Below are positions 44,088 through 53,576 of a stretch of DNA of 64,000 nucleotides, piece by piece. Made by a program: the position numbers and the translations under genes. The notes below the pieces were generated by a model. The model was not told where the DNA came from, ran no database searches, and saw only the letters and a list, made by a program, of their open reading frames with translations. The first letter of the stretch is position 1. Each line of letters opens with the position of its first letter. The DNA is from CAJCJE01 sp036494465 (lineage in GTDB: Bacteria > Actinomycetota > Actinomycetes > Mycobacteriales > Pseudonocardiaceae): the NCBI GenBank assembly GCA_036494465.1, contig DASXOJ010000010.1, positions 1-64,000 on the forward strand, written 5' to 3'.

Positions 44088-45542
44088 ATGCCATACGTCC
44101 TCGGCATCGACGTTGGCACGAACCACACCACGGCCGCGATCAGCCGTCTCGACGACCCGGCCGCGGACGCGGTGGAGATCGTCCGGCTGAGCCGCGCACG
44201 CGCACTGCCCTCAGTGCTGCACCTGGCCGAGGACGGTTCGATCGAGGTGGGCGACGCCGCCGAGCAGTGGGCGGCCGGTCAGCCGGAGCGGATCGCGCGC
44301 GGCTTCGTCCGCCGGATCGGCGACGAGGTCCCGATCTTCGTCGGCGGCGAGCAGTTCACCGCCCAGGAACTGACCGCGATGCTGGTCAGGTGGGTGCTGG
44401 ACCGGGTCGTCGCGCAGGAGGGTGAGCCGCCCGAGCACATCGCGCTCACCCATCCCGCAGGCTGGGGCGGTTACCGGCGCGGTCTGCTGCACCAGGAACT
44501 GCGCGTGCAGGGCGTCGGCGAGGTGACCCTGCTGCCCGAGCCGGTCGCGGTCGGCGAGCAGCGCGCCGCCGAGACCGACATCGAACCGGGTTCGACGCTG
44601 GCTGTGTACTCCCTCGGCGACGGTGTGTTCGGCGCCTCGGTGATCCGCCGGGTCGCAAGCGGCTCGTTCCTGCTGCTCACCCGCACCGAGAGCATGGACC
44701 AGCTCGGTGGCGCCCGGTTCACCGATCTGCTGCTCGGCCAGGTCCGTGGTTCGCTCGGCCAGCCAATGCCCGACCTGGACCTGGAGGATCCGCAGGCCAG
44801 GGTCGCGCTGTACCGGCTGCGGCAGGCGTGCGCGCACGCCAAGGAACAGCTCTCCAGCGCGCCAGAGGCCACGGTGCCGATCGCGTTGCCAGGGATCGCG
44901 CAGCAGGTCCGGGTCACCAGGGGCTCGTTCGACGAGCTGATCCGCTCCACCGTGACCTGCACCGTCGACCTGCTGCTGCGCACGGTCCGCGCCGCCGCGC
45001 TCGCGTCCGCGCAGATCGACGCGGTGCTGCTGGTCGGCGGATCGAGCCGGGTGCCGTTGATCGCCGAACTGGTGTCGACCGGTCTGGCCAGCAAGGACAC
45101 CGTCATCGTCCAGGACGAGGCGCCGGAACTGACCCCGGTCAAGGGCGCCGCGCTCGCCGCGCGCCGCATCGCCACCGGCGAGCCGAACCCGGTCGCCCCG
45201 AAACCGTCCACCGCGCTGGTGGTCAGCAAGAACAACGACTCACCGATCCAGCTGCCGCCCGGCCGAGGCGAATCGGCGGAGTTCGACGAGCCGCCACCCC
45301 GGCCCGCCATGGACATCCTCCCGCTCGACCTGCCCGAACCCAGGACGGTCAGCAGCCTCGTGCCCTGGGTCAGCCCCAGCGTGCTCGGGGTGATCGTCGC
45401 GGTGGTCGCGATCGCCGGTGTGGTACTCACCTTCATGATCGAAGGCGGCACCGGGACCAAGACCCCGACGTTGGGCGGCTCAGGCGCGACTGCCGTGCAC
45501 ACCACCATTTCCACCGGATCCAGTCAGGGCGGCGGCAATTGA
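44088..45542 (+). CDS. Hsp70-like protein with nucleotide domain and membrane anchor, no substrate domain
   Basis: This 484-residue protein has phosphate-1 motif GIDVGTNHTTAAI and adenosine motif VLLVGGSSRVPLI, framing an actin-like nucleotide domain of about 365 residues. The phosphate-2 loop reads SLGDGVFGASV instead of DLGGGTFDVSI, and the catalytic lysine region is FVRRIGD rather than KRLIGR, so ATP hydrolysis may be weak or lost. No Hsp70 substrate-binding domain follows; there is a Pro-rich linker and one transmembrane helix (about 428-448, LGVIVAVVAIAGVVLTFMI) and a short outside tail. It shares its stop with the start of the IniR-like gene. Confidence 0.9.
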   Translation: MPYVLGIDVGTNHTTAAISRLDDPAADAVEIVRLSRARALPSVLHLAEDGSIEVGDAAEQWAAGQPERIARGFVRRIGDEVPIFVGGEQFTAQELTAMLVRWVLDRVVAQEGEPPEHIALTHPAGWGGYRRGLLHQELRVQGVGEVTLLPEPVAVGEQRAAETDIEPGSTLAVYSLGDGVFGASVIRRVASGSFLLLTRTESMDQLGGARFTDLLLGQVRGSLGQPMPDLDLEDPQARVALYRLRQACAHAKEQLSSAPEATVPIALPGIAQQVRVTRGSFDELIRSTVTCTVDLLLRTVRAAALASAQIDAVLLVGGSSRVPLIAELVSTGLASKDTVIVQDEAPELTPVKGAALAARRIATGEPNPVAPKPSTALVVSKNNDSPIQLPPGRGESAEFDEPPPRPAMDILPLDLPEPRTVSSLVPWVSPSVLGVIVAVVAIAGVVLTFMIEGGTGTKTPTLGGSGATAVHTTISTGSSQGGGN

Positions 45543-48076
45543 TCCACTCCACCGCGACCACCGCGGAGCTGATCGTCGACGAGCAGACGCGAGCCGTGCT
45601 CGCCGAGATCGCGCACGACCCGATGGCAGCGATCCAGCTGGTGGTGATCGCGCCGGGCGGGCACGGCAAGACCGCACTGCTCGCCGAACTCGAGCACACC
45701 TACCGGTCCGCCGGACTGACTGTGCGCACGCCGAGAGAGGCGAGCGCCGCGCCCGCTGACGCGGACACCGTGCTCATCGTCGACGACGCGCACCAGCTCA
45801 CGGCCGCGCAGCTCGACGAGCTCAACGCGTTGGTCGACGGCGACCTGACCAGGGCGATCGTCGCCTGCCGCCCGTGGCCGCGGCCCGCAGAGCTGAGCGG
45901 GTTGATCGAGCGCCTGACCCGGCGGCACGGTCCGCTGCTGCCCGCGCCGTTCGACCAGCGCCAGACCACGGCCGCGCTCACCGCGGCGCTCGGCCGGACC
46001 CCGGGATCAACCCTGCTCGAACGCGTGCAGCGACTGACCGGGGGAGTGCCCCGGTTCGTCGAGCGGGTCGCGGCGAGCCTCGATCCGTCGATCAAAGCTC
46101 CGGATCAGGAGATCCCGGCGACCGCGCTGACCGCGTTCGGCTACGACTTCGACCGGCTCGAACCCGAGGTGCTGCGGTTCCTGCTCGCGCAGCTCGCGGG
46201 CGTCGGCGGGCACGCCGAACTGATCGGGGAACTGCTCGGCCGCGACCAGGACGGCGTCGCCGTCATCGTGGAAGCGGCCAAGGCCAGCGGTTTGCTCGCC
46301 GCGGACGGCACGCTGGTGCCGATCGTCGCGGCGGCGCTGGCCACGTTGAACCCGGGCGACGGCGCGCTCGCGGTCCGCGCCCGGCTCGCCCAGTTGCAGT
46401 TGGCGCGCGGCGGTGCCGTGCTCGACCTGGTGCGCCCGTTGCCGCGCAGCGGAGTCGCCGGCCTGGCCGCCGCGTACGAGGCGGCGGCAGGCGAAGCGCT
46501 GGCGAGCGAACCGGCGCTGGCCGCCGAACTCTTCGGTGCGGCGGTGTCCTCCGGCGCGCCGTTGCCCTCGGTCGCGGTGCGCTGGGCGAGCGCCGCAGCG
46601 CTGGCCGGTGACCTGCCTGCCGCGTTACGCCTGACCGACCAGGTCATCGCCGGACCGCCCACCCCCGACCAGGCCGAAGGCGCGAGCATCGCCGCCACCG
46701 CTCTCGTCCACTTGGGACAGTTGGGTAGTGCGGCCGAACTCTACAAGTGGTCCGGCGCCGGTCCGGCCATGGCGTTCGCCGCGATCAGCACGCTGGGCAC
46801 CGGCGCGCTCGACGAAGCGACCGAGCTGTTCGCGTCGGCCGGTCAGGGCGGCCCGCCGACCCTGCTGACCAGTGCGGCATCGCTGATGGCCAAAGGCATC
46901 CTGGAATCGGTCACCGGTTCGCCGCGGGCCGCCCTCGCGACGCTGGTCCGCGCCGCCGCACTGCTCGAACCCGCTGGCAAAACCGTCCTGCTGCCGGACA
47001 GTCCGGCCGCGCTCGCCGCTCTGGTCGCGTTGCACTGCGGCGAGTTGAGCATCGCCGAGTCCGTGTTGGACCGCGCGGTCGCGGCGAACGTCGGCGGCGC
47101 GCTGATGCTGGCCCGGCACCGGTTGTTGCAGGGCTGGATCTGCATGATGCGCGGCGCCTTCGCGGCGGCGCAGGAATTCCTGGCCATGGCCAACAAGGCG
47201 TCCGCCGCCTACCAGCCACGGGATTGGCTCTACGCGGTCGGTATCGAGGTCGGGCTCGCGCGGCGCAGCAGCGACCTGGCCGCGTTGCGCCGGATCTGGT
47301 CGCAGGCGGGCGACGCGGTCATGCGGCACCCAATCGACCTGTACACGTTCCTGCCGCTGGGCGAGTTCACCATCGCCGCCGCCAGACTGCGCGACCAGGA
47401 CCGGCTCGCCCCGCACGTGCAGGAGGCCAAGCTGCTCGCGGAGCAGTTGCGCCAACCTCCACTGTGGACGACTGCGGTGCACTGGAACGGCCTGCACGCG
47501 GCGATCATCGGCGAGGAACCGGCAGCGGCCGAGGAGCACGTGCACGCGCTGGCCGACGGGGCAGGGCACAGCCGCTACGGCGCGGTGCTCTATTCGGCCG
47601 CGCGCAGCTGGCTCGCGGTGGTCACCGGCAACGTGCACCCGGCATCGGTCGAATCCGCCGCGCGGGAGCTGGATGACGTCGGGTTGTCCTGGGACGGTGC
47701 GCGCCTCGCCGGTCAGGCGGCCATCCGTACCTCGGACCGGAAGGCGATGGTCCGGCTGCTCGAATGCGCCCGACTGTTGCAGGGCAAGACGCAGGTCAAG
47801 CCGACGCACGCGAAAGCTGTGGCGGCCAAGGACAATCTCGCGTCGAGCACGGCGGCGACCGCCGAGGTGATCGCGGCGGGCAAGCTCAGCGAACGCGAGT
47901 GGGAGGTCGCCGACCTCGTGCTGGCCGGACTGACCTACAAGCAGATCGGTGATCGGCTGTTCATCTCCGCCAAAACGGTCGAACACCACGTCGCCCGGAT
48001 GCGGCAGCGGCTCGGCGCGACCAGTCGCAGCGATCTGCTGGCCCAGTTGCGGGTGCTTGCGTCCGAACGAGCCTGA
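45539..48076 (+). CDS. iniR: IniR-like LuxR-type ATPase transcriptional regulator
   Basis: From the TTG at 45539, which overlaps the Hsp70-like stop by four bases, this is 845 residues. Walker A APGGHGKT is at residues 38-45, Walker B TVLIVDDAH near 75-83, followed by winged helix and long helical repeats (TPR-like, many alanines). A C-terminal LuxR helix-turn-helix reads LTYKQIGDRLFISAKTVEHHVARMRQRL. This is the MalT/LAL architecture. Mycobacterial IniR, about 830 residues, is divergent from iniBAC and activates it. Here the Hsp70-like gene lies between. Ligand unknown; trehalose-type sugars are reported for the mycobacterial protein. Confidence 0.82.
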   Translation: MIHSTATTAELIVDEQTRAVLAEIAHDPMAAIQLVVIAPGGHGKTALLAELEHTYRSAGLTVRTPREASAAPADADTVLIVDDAHQLTAAQLDELNALVDGDLTRAIVACRPWPRPAELSGLIERLTRRHGPLLPAPFDQRQTTAALTAALGRTPGSTLLERVQRLTGGVPRFVERVAASLDPSIKAPDQEIPATALTAFGYDFDRLEPEVLRFLLAQLAGVGGHAELIGELLGRDQDGVAVIVEAAKASGLLAADGTLVPIVAAALATLNPGDGALAVRARLAQLQLARGGAVLDLVRPLPRSGVAGLAAAYEAAAGEALASEPALAAELFGAAVSSGAPLPSVAVRWASAAALAGDLPAALRLTDQVIAGPPTPDQAEGASIAATALVHLGQLGSAAELYKWSGAGPAMAFAAISTLGTGALDEATELFASAGQGGPPTLLTSAASLMAKGILESVTGSPRAALATLVRAAALLEPAGKTVLLPDSPAALAALVALHCGELSIAESVLDRAVAANVGGALMLARHRLLQGWICMMRGAFAAAQEFLAMANKASAAYQPRDWLYAVGIEVGLARRSSDLAALRRIWSQAGDAVMRHPIDLYTFLPLGEFTIAAARLRDQDRLAPHVQEAKLLAEQLRQPPLWTTAVHWNGLHAAIIGEEPAAAEEHVHALADGAGHSRYGAVLYSAARSWLAVVTGNVHPASVESAARELDDVGLSWDGARLAGQAAIRTSDRKAMVRLLECARLLQGKTQVKPTHAKAVAAKDNLASSTAATAEVIAAGKLSEREWEVADLVLAGLTYKQIGDRLFISAKTVEHHVARMRQRLGATSRSDLLAQLRVLASERA

Positions 48077-48165
48077 CCCGGACATATCGGTTTCCATCTG
48101 TTGCCAGTCAGAATTCAGGTACGTAACATCTGTTCAACATCCTGGTCGTGTTCACATACATGAAC

Positions 48166-48169
48166 GGAG
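48166..48169 (+). promoter_or_regulatory. Ribosome binding site for a GTG start
   Basis: GGAG lies five bases before the GTG at 48175, favouring that start over an ATG at 48160 for the PL5-type gene. Confidence 0.5.
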
Positions 48170-48174
48170 TTGTG

Positions 48175-49518
48175 GTGTTACGTCTTCGTCGATCCGGCCC
48201 CCGATCGCGGCTGGCGGGCGTGCTTGCCGCCGTGGTCGCCGGTGCGACCGTTGTCTCCCTGACCGCCGTTCCCGCTCCCGCCGCTCCGGCGTCGACCGGG
48301 TCACTCGGCTGCGCCCTGCCCGGCATCAACATCCTGTGCGCGCCGAGCACCGTCGTCCTGTCCGGCACGCAACTGGAGGCCAACCGGCTCAAACTGCTCG
48401 CCGGCGACCCCACCCTGCGCGCCTCGCTGAACAACCTGCTGGCCCAGGCCAAACCCGAGCTGACCCAGGGCCCGTGGACGGTCATGGACAAGACCGAGGT
48501 GCCGCCCAGCGGCGACAAGCACGACTACATGAGCCTCGCCCCGTACTACTGGCCCACCCAGCCGCAGACCCCCGACAATCCGTGGGGCTGCCCGTACGTG
48601 AACAAGGACGGGCAGGTTTCGCCGATCTCCAAGAGCATTCCGGACAAACCCGAGTGGATCCAGGCGTACAACGCGATCTACCAACTCAGCCTCGCCTGGT
48701 ACTATACCGGTGACGTCAGCTACGCGCAGCGCGCCGAACTCGACATCCGCACCTGGTTCCTGGACGCCGCCACCAAGATGAACCCGAACCTCAACTTCGC
48801 CCAGGGCATCCCGTGCCAGGTCGACGGTCGCGGCATCGGCATCATCGACTTCGGCTACTCCTTCACCGAGGTGCTCGACGCGGTCTCGCTGCTCAACGAC
48901 GGCGCGCCCGGCTGGAAGTCCGGTGACTCGTCGAGCATGCAGTCCTGGGCGGGCCAGTTCCTCACCTGGTTGCGCACCAGCAGCAACGGCACATCCGAGG
49001 CAGCCGAGAAGAACAACCACGGCAGCTTCTACGACATGCTCAGCGCCGCGACGGCATTGTTCGCCGGGCAGAAGTCGCTGGCCAAGTCCATCGTCCAGCA
49101 GACCGAAACCAAGCGCATCGCCGTGCAGATCCAGGCCGACGGCGAACAGCCGCTCGAACTGACCAGGACCCGCAGCTGGCACTACTTCAACTTCAACCTG
49201 GTCGCGCTGACCCGCCTCGCCGACATCGGCCAGCACGTCGGCGTGAACCTGTGGAAGTACACCGCACCGGACGGCGGCAACCTGACCGCCGCGGTCAACT
49301 ACCTGATCCCGGCCGCCACCCAGGGCCAGTCGGTGTGGACCTTCCCGGAGATCGACTTCCACCAGTTCGCGGCCGTCGACATCATGCACGCCGCGGCGGA
49401 CGCGGGCGACAAGCTGGCCAAGGCGGCACTGCCCAAACTACAGATCGAACCCGGCGGCGACCTCTACCCGATCCGCCCCGCCGCCGAACAGCTCGACAAC
49501 GTGCAAACCACCCCATGA
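48175..49518 (+). CDS. Secreted alginate lyase-family (PL5-type) protein
   Basis: This 447-residue protein has a signal peptide (GVLAAVVAGATVVSLTAVPAPAA) and an alpha/alpha-barrel. The key PL5 motif NNHGSFYD (catalytic Asn-His) is at about residue 285; TRSWHYFNFNL provides further aromatic and histidine residues, and the N-terminal PYYWPT segment is also typical. Such enzymes cleave mannuronate-containing or related uronic polymers by elimination. Actual substrate unknown. Start choice: GGAG precedes GTG 48175, but a GTG at 48148 or ATG at 48160 is possible. Confidence 0.87.
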   Translation: MLRLRRSGPRSRLAGVLAAVVAGATVVSLTAVPAPAAPASTGSLGCALPGINILCAPSTVVLSGTQLEANRLKLLAGDPTLRASLNNLLAQAKPELTQGPWTVMDKTEVPPSGDKHDYMSLAPYYWPTQPQTPDNPWGCPYVNKDGQVSPISKSIPDKPEWIQAYNAIYQLSLAWYYTGDVSYAQRAELDIRTWFLDAATKMNPNLNFAQGIPCQVDGRGIGIIDFGYSFTEVLDAVSLLNDGAPGWKSGDSSSMQSWAGQFLTWLRTSSNGTSEAAEKNNHGSFYDMLSAATALFAGQKSLAKSIVQQTETKRIAVQIQADGEQPLELTRTRSWHYFNFNLVALTRLADIGQHVGVNLWKYTAPDGGNLTAAVNYLIPAATQGQSVWTFPEIDFHQFAAVDIMHAAADAGDKLAKAALPKLQIEPGGDLYPIRPAAEQLDNVQTTP

Positions 49519-49618
49519 GCTCCCGATAACTGGGGGAACGATGCGCCGCCCGTCGGGACGAAATACTTCCGGCGGGCGGCTGCGCGTCGCAGGTCACCGT
49601 GATGATTAGATCAAGGTG

Positions 49619-50722
49619 ATGCGACGCGAGAACTTCGTTGGCACCACATTCGACATCGACACGACCAGCCTCGACGGCTGGCCAGATGGCGTGCAGACAG
49701 TTCTCATCAGAGAGATCGCCGAAGAAGACGACGGCACCATACAGTTCGCAGTGGTGCCCGTCGACGATCCGGACCTCGAATCGCGCGTGGTGCGCTTGCT
49801 CAAACCGACTCCCGCGCTGGAAATGCGCACCCTGCACCACAACTTCACCGTGCACGACCCTGGCCACCCGCTGGCCAGGTCCGGCGAGGACCGGCTGGCG
49901 GCGCTGACCGACGAGATGATCGCCAGGATCGACGATCCCCGCCTGATGTTCCGCATCGGCCTCTACCGGGAGATCGTCGAAGGCGTCATCACCGTGCTGG
50001 CCAAGGCATTCGCCGAACCCGGCGCGGCACCCTCACTGGATGACTCCCCGGTGCGCGAGTGGCTCGACGACAGCGTCTCCTACCACCTCGCCAAAGTCCT
50101 CGGCGACGACGCGATCCGAGCCGACCTGCGCCTGCCGCTCGAACGCGCCCTCGACGAACTGCGCGACTCCATCGCCCGCTGGCAGGCCGTCCGCCGCTAC
50201 GCGCCGCTGTCCGCCAACCCGCTGTTCATGCTGACCGGGCTGCTGTTCGAAAACTTCATCGACATCACCGAGTACCAGCACATCAGCCACGCGCCCGAGT
50301 TCGTCTCCAGGGTGAAAGCCGCGCACGTCGCCCCGTTCTTCGAGGCGGTCACCACGCTGTTCCAGCGCATCGCCGACAGCCCGTTCGACGTCCGCACCCG
50401 CCCCCGCCTTGCCGCGGGCGCCAACGCGTGCGCGCTGCTGTTCGACGTCAGCGTCATCCTCCCGGCCGACGCCAACCGCTACGCCGCCCTCGCCCGCGCC
50501 TGGCAGGCCCGCTACCTCATCCTCGCCGAGGAACCCGTCGAGGTGGTCGCGCCCCTGCTCAAGTCGGCGCTGGACACCTGGCAGGAAATCGGCGACCTCG
50601 CGCAAACCCACGACACGTTCCAGTTGCTCGCCATCGCCTACCAGGACAGCAACGAAGACGCCGCCATCCACTACCGCAACGCCGCCCAGCGCATCCGCCG
50701 CCTGCTCGACCGCGACACCTGA
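49619..50722 (+). CDS. Unrecognised 367-residue protein
   Basis: I do not recognise this protein. It begins MRRENFVGTTFDIDTTSLDGWPDG, is acidic and mostly helical, and shows no membrane segment, signal peptide or nucleotide motif. A possible helical repeat region covers residues 240-360 (ARAWQARYLILAEEPVEVVAPLL, QLLAIAYQDSNEDAAIHYRNAAQRI), reminiscent of TPR-type pairs. Codon use is normal for the window. It is convergent with the SARP regulator gene, 24 bases away, with no shared promoter. AAGG precedes the ATG. Confidence 0.72.
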   Translation: MRRENFVGTTFDIDTTSLDGWPDGVQTVLIREIAEEDDGTIQFAVVPVDDPDLESRVVRLLKPTPALEMRTLHHNFTVHDPGHPLARSGEDRLAALTDEMIARIDDPRLMFRIGLYREIVEGVITVLAKAFAEPGAAPSLDDSPVREWLDDSVSYHLAKVLGDDAIRADLRLPLERALDELRDSIARWQAVRRYAPLSANPLFMLTGLLFENFIDITEYQHISHAPEFVSRVKAAHVAPFFEAVTTLFQRIADSPFDVRTRPRLAAGANACALLFDVSVILPADANRYAALARAWQARYLILAEEPVEVVAPLLKSALDTWQEIGDLAQTHDTFQLLAIAYQDSNEDAAIHYRNAAQRIRRLLDRDT

Positions 50723-50746
50723 CAACTGGCCGACCGAACTGGACGG

Positions 50747-53509
50747 TCATCCGGTGCCCAGTTCGTCGAGCAGGGCCTGGATCCGTTGCACGTCGGCGAA
50801 CCGTTTGTGGTCGCGGTAGCGGCGCATGGCCGCCTGCCAGGCTTCGCGGGCCTTGTCCAACTGGCCGAGGGCGCGGTACGGGTGGCCGAGGTGATCGAGG
50901 GTTTCCGCGTCGAAGTAGGTGTCGTCGTTGCTGGCGTACTGTGCGCGCGCCTTGTCGTAGTAGCCGATCGCGTCCTCGTGGCGGCCCATGCCTGCCGCGA
51001 TGAAACCGAGGCTGTCCAGCATCATGCCGGTGAGGGACGGGTCGGGGGGCAGGTGGGTGTGGTTCATCTTGAGCGCTTTTTCGCAGCACGACTTGGCGTA
51101 CTCGTAGTCGCCGAGGTGCGCGGCCACCCAGCCGACGTTGTTGAGCTCGTTGGCGATCCACACCGGATAGCCGATCTGCTCGAACAGCGCCAGCGCGCGT
51201 TTGTTGTGCGCCAGCGCTTCCGTCATCCGGCCCTGCACGCCCCAGGTGCGGCCGAGACCGCGCTCGCTGAACGCCTCGGTGAGCACGTCGCCGATCTGCA
51301 GGGCGAGCCGGACCGACTCGGTCAGCAGGGTGACGGACTCGGTGAACAGTTCGGCGCGGGCGCAGGCGTTGCCGAGTAGTTGTCTGGCCAGGGCTTCCAC
51401 CGCGGGGTCGCCGAGCCGCAGGACGGCTGCCAGCGCGGTGCGCCAGGACGCGACCTCGTCGAGCACGCGGCCGGTGCGGTAGCGGTAGGTGCCCAGCGTC
51501 CAGCTCAGCCGCCAGGTCGGTTCGTCCCAGCCCCGGGCGGCGATGTCGTGGTGGACGGCGGAGAGGTTCTGGTATTCGCCCGCGAACCAGGTCATCACCT
51601 CGTCGACGCCGTGGAAGGCGATCGGCCGGATTCCGGCGGACATGGTGGGTGCGGTGATCCGCCTGCGGCTCGGGTTGATCGCGGCCTCGCCCGCGTACGC
51701 GGTGCGCAGGTAGAACTCGACGACGCGGCGCAGCGCGTCCTCGGCGCTGGCATCGGCGGTTTCCCGCGCGTAGGCGCGGACCAGGTCGTGCATGGCGTAG
51801 CGGCCCGGTCCGTCCTCACGCAACAGCGAGACGCGGACCAGGCCGCGCAGTGTGCTCCGAGTGTCCTGAGTGGACCGGTCGATCAGGCTGGCGGCCGCGG
51901 CGAGGCTGACGTCCGGGCCGGGGGCGATGCCGAGCAACCCGAAGACTCTGGCCTGTTCTTCGGTCAGCGCTGCGAAGGACCAGGACAGCACGGACGGGAG
52001 GCTGGCCGCCGGATCGTCGTCGTCCAACGCGGCCAGGCGGCTCTCCCGCAGTTCGTCGGTGAGCATGGCGAGCGAGAACTCGGGGTGGCTCTGCGCCTGG
52101 CCCGCGACGATGCTCAACGCCAGCGGGAAGCCGCCGCACAGCGCGAGCAGCTCGTCGACGGCGTCGGGTTCGGCGGCGAGCCGGTCTCGGCCGAGCCGGG
52201 CGCGGAGCAGGTCGTGGGCTTCGGTGTCGGACAGGATGTCCAGGTCGACGCGGTGTGCGCCGTGACTGGTGACCAGGCCGGTGAGGTGGTCGCGGCTGTT
52301 CACGAACACGGTGTTGGTCGAGCCGCCGGGCAGCAGCGGGCGGACCTGCGTGGTGTCCGCCGCATTGTCCAGCACGATGAGCATGTGCTTGTCGGCGAGC
52401 AGGGTGCGCCACAGCGCGGCCTGCGCGTCCAGGCTGCTCGGGATCTGGGTGTCCGCAACGCCGAGTGCGTGCAGAAAGCCGCGCACCGCCGCCTCCGGCG
52501 CCATCGGTCTGCCTTCGGGGCTGAAACCGCGCAGGTCGACGAACAGTTGACCGTCCGGGAACCGATCGCGCTGCTGGTGCGCCCAGTACAGGGTGAGCCA
52601 GGTTTTGCCGATGCCACCGGTGCCGGAGGTCGCCGAGATGACCACCGGACCGCCCGCCGCGGACGCGGAGTCGAGGATGCGGGTGAGCGCGGTGAGTTCG
52701 CGGGCCCGGCCGGTGAAGGAGGCGGGTGCGGCGGGGAGTTGGCGGGGGACGGTCGCAAGCGCTTCCCGGGGCCGGGGGACGGCGGGTTGCGCGCCGAGCA
52801 GCTGTTGGTGCAGTTCGCGCAGGGGGATGCTCGGATCGGCGCCGAGTTCGTCGACAAGGCGCCTGCGCACCTGCTCGAAGTGCAGCAACGCGTCGGCGGT
52901 GCGGCCTGCCTTGTGCAGGGCGAGCATGAACTGGCCTGCCAGGCGTTCGTCGAGCGGGTGGGCCTGGGCCTGGACCGTCAACGCGGGCAGCACCGTGTCC
53001 TGTTTGCCAAGGCGCAGCATCACGTCGGTGCGGTCGAGCGTGGCCGCGTGCTGTTCGGCGAGCAGGTTGGTGCGGAGTTTGCCGAACCAGGGTGCGTCGA
53101 TGCCGACGAACGGTTCACCGTGCCACAGGCCCAGCGCATCGTCGAAGCACCGCGCGGCGCGGTCGGTCGGGCTGGTGCGGGCTTGTTCGACGAGTTCGTG
53201 GAACCGGTGCAGGTCGATCGTTTCTTCGTCCACGTTGAACCGGTAGCCGCCGGTCTGCCAGGTGATGGCCACCCGCGGGATCGTGCTGAGCGCCCTGCGC
53301 AGCAGGGTCAACTGGGTCTGGACGGCGTTCGCCGGCCTGCTCGGCAGCTTCTCGCCCCAGATCCGGTCGAGCAGTTGGTCCCGCGAGACGACCCGGTTCG
53401 GCTCGATCAGCAGCACGGCCAGAATGGCCTGCTGGCGGGGACCGAGCTGGATGGCTTCGCCGCCTGCCCAGGCGCTGACCGGGCCGAGCACGCGGAACTC
53501 GATCGCCAT
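50747..53509 (-). CDS. SARP-family regulator with NB-ARC ATPase and TPR domains (AfsR type)
   Basis: About 920 residues. The N-terminal OmpR-like winged helix (IEFRVLGPVSAW...LGPRQQAILAVLLI) is followed by the bacterial transcriptional activation domain (about 95-240), an NB-ARC ATPase with P-loop GTGGIGKTWL and LIVLDNAAD, and C-terminal TPRs (ALAHNKRALALFEQIGYP, ELNNVGWVAAHLGDYEYA). AfsR-type regulators activate secondary metabolism or morphology genes. No biosynthetic cluster lies in the window, so the target is unknown. I prefer the ATG at 53509 after GGAGGGG over an upstream in-frame start. Confidence 0.92.
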   Translation of the reverse strand: MAIEFRVLGPVSAWAGGEAIQLGPRQQAILAVLLIEPNRVVSRDQLLDRIWGEKLPSRPANAVQTQLTLLRRALSTIPRVAITWQTGGYRFNVDEETIDLHRFHELVEQARTSPTDRAARCFDDALGLWHGEPFVGIDAPWFGKLRTNLLAEQHAATLDRTDVMLRLGKQDTVLPALTVQAQAHPLDERLAGQFMLALHKAGRTADALLHFEQVRRRLVDELGADPSIPLRELHQQLLGAQPAVPRPREALATVPRQLPAAPASFTGRARELTALTRILDSASAAGGPVVISATSGTGGIGKTWLTLYWAHQQRDRFPDGQLFVDLRGFSPEGRPMAPEAAVRGFLHALGVADTQIPSSLDAQAALWRTLLADKHMLIVLDNAADTTQVRPLLPGGSTNTVFVNSRDHLTGLVTSHGAHRVDLDILSDTEAHDLLRARLGRDRLAAEPDAVDELLALCGGFPLALSIVAGQAQSHPEFSLAMLTDELRESRLAALDDDDPAASLPSVLSWSFAALTEEQARVFGLLGIAPGPDVSLAAAASLIDRSTQDTRSTLRGLVRVSLLREDGPGRYAMHDLVRAYARETADASAEDALRRVVEFYLRTAYAGEAAINPSRRRITAPTMSAGIRPIAFHGVDEVMTWFAGEYQNLSAVHHDIAARGWDEPTWRLSWTLGTYRYRTGRVLDEVASWRTALAAVLRLGDPAVEALARQLLGNACARAELFTESVTLLTESVRLALQIGDVLTEAFSERGLGRTWGVQGRMTEALAHNKRALALFEQIGYPVWIANELNNVGWVAAHLGDYEYAKSCCEKALKMNHTHLPPDPSLTGMMLDSLGFIAAGMGRHEDAIGYYDKARAQYASNDDTYFDAETLDHLGHPYRALGQLDKAREAWQAAMRRYRDHKRFADVQRIQALLDELGTG

Positions 53510-53576
53510 CCGGCCCCTCCCCGTCAATCGCCCGGATGATTATCTCATCCGGGCCGATGTGTCGGGATCGGTCGGG

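Noticed and set aside
44828..45538. N-terminal extension of the IniR-like gene
   Set aside because: The frame continues upstream through the Hsp70-like gene; TTG 45539 with a four-base overlap is the sensible start.
51380..53539. 719-codon plus-strand frame opposite the SARP gene
   Set aside because: Antisense to a well-supported multidomain regulator.
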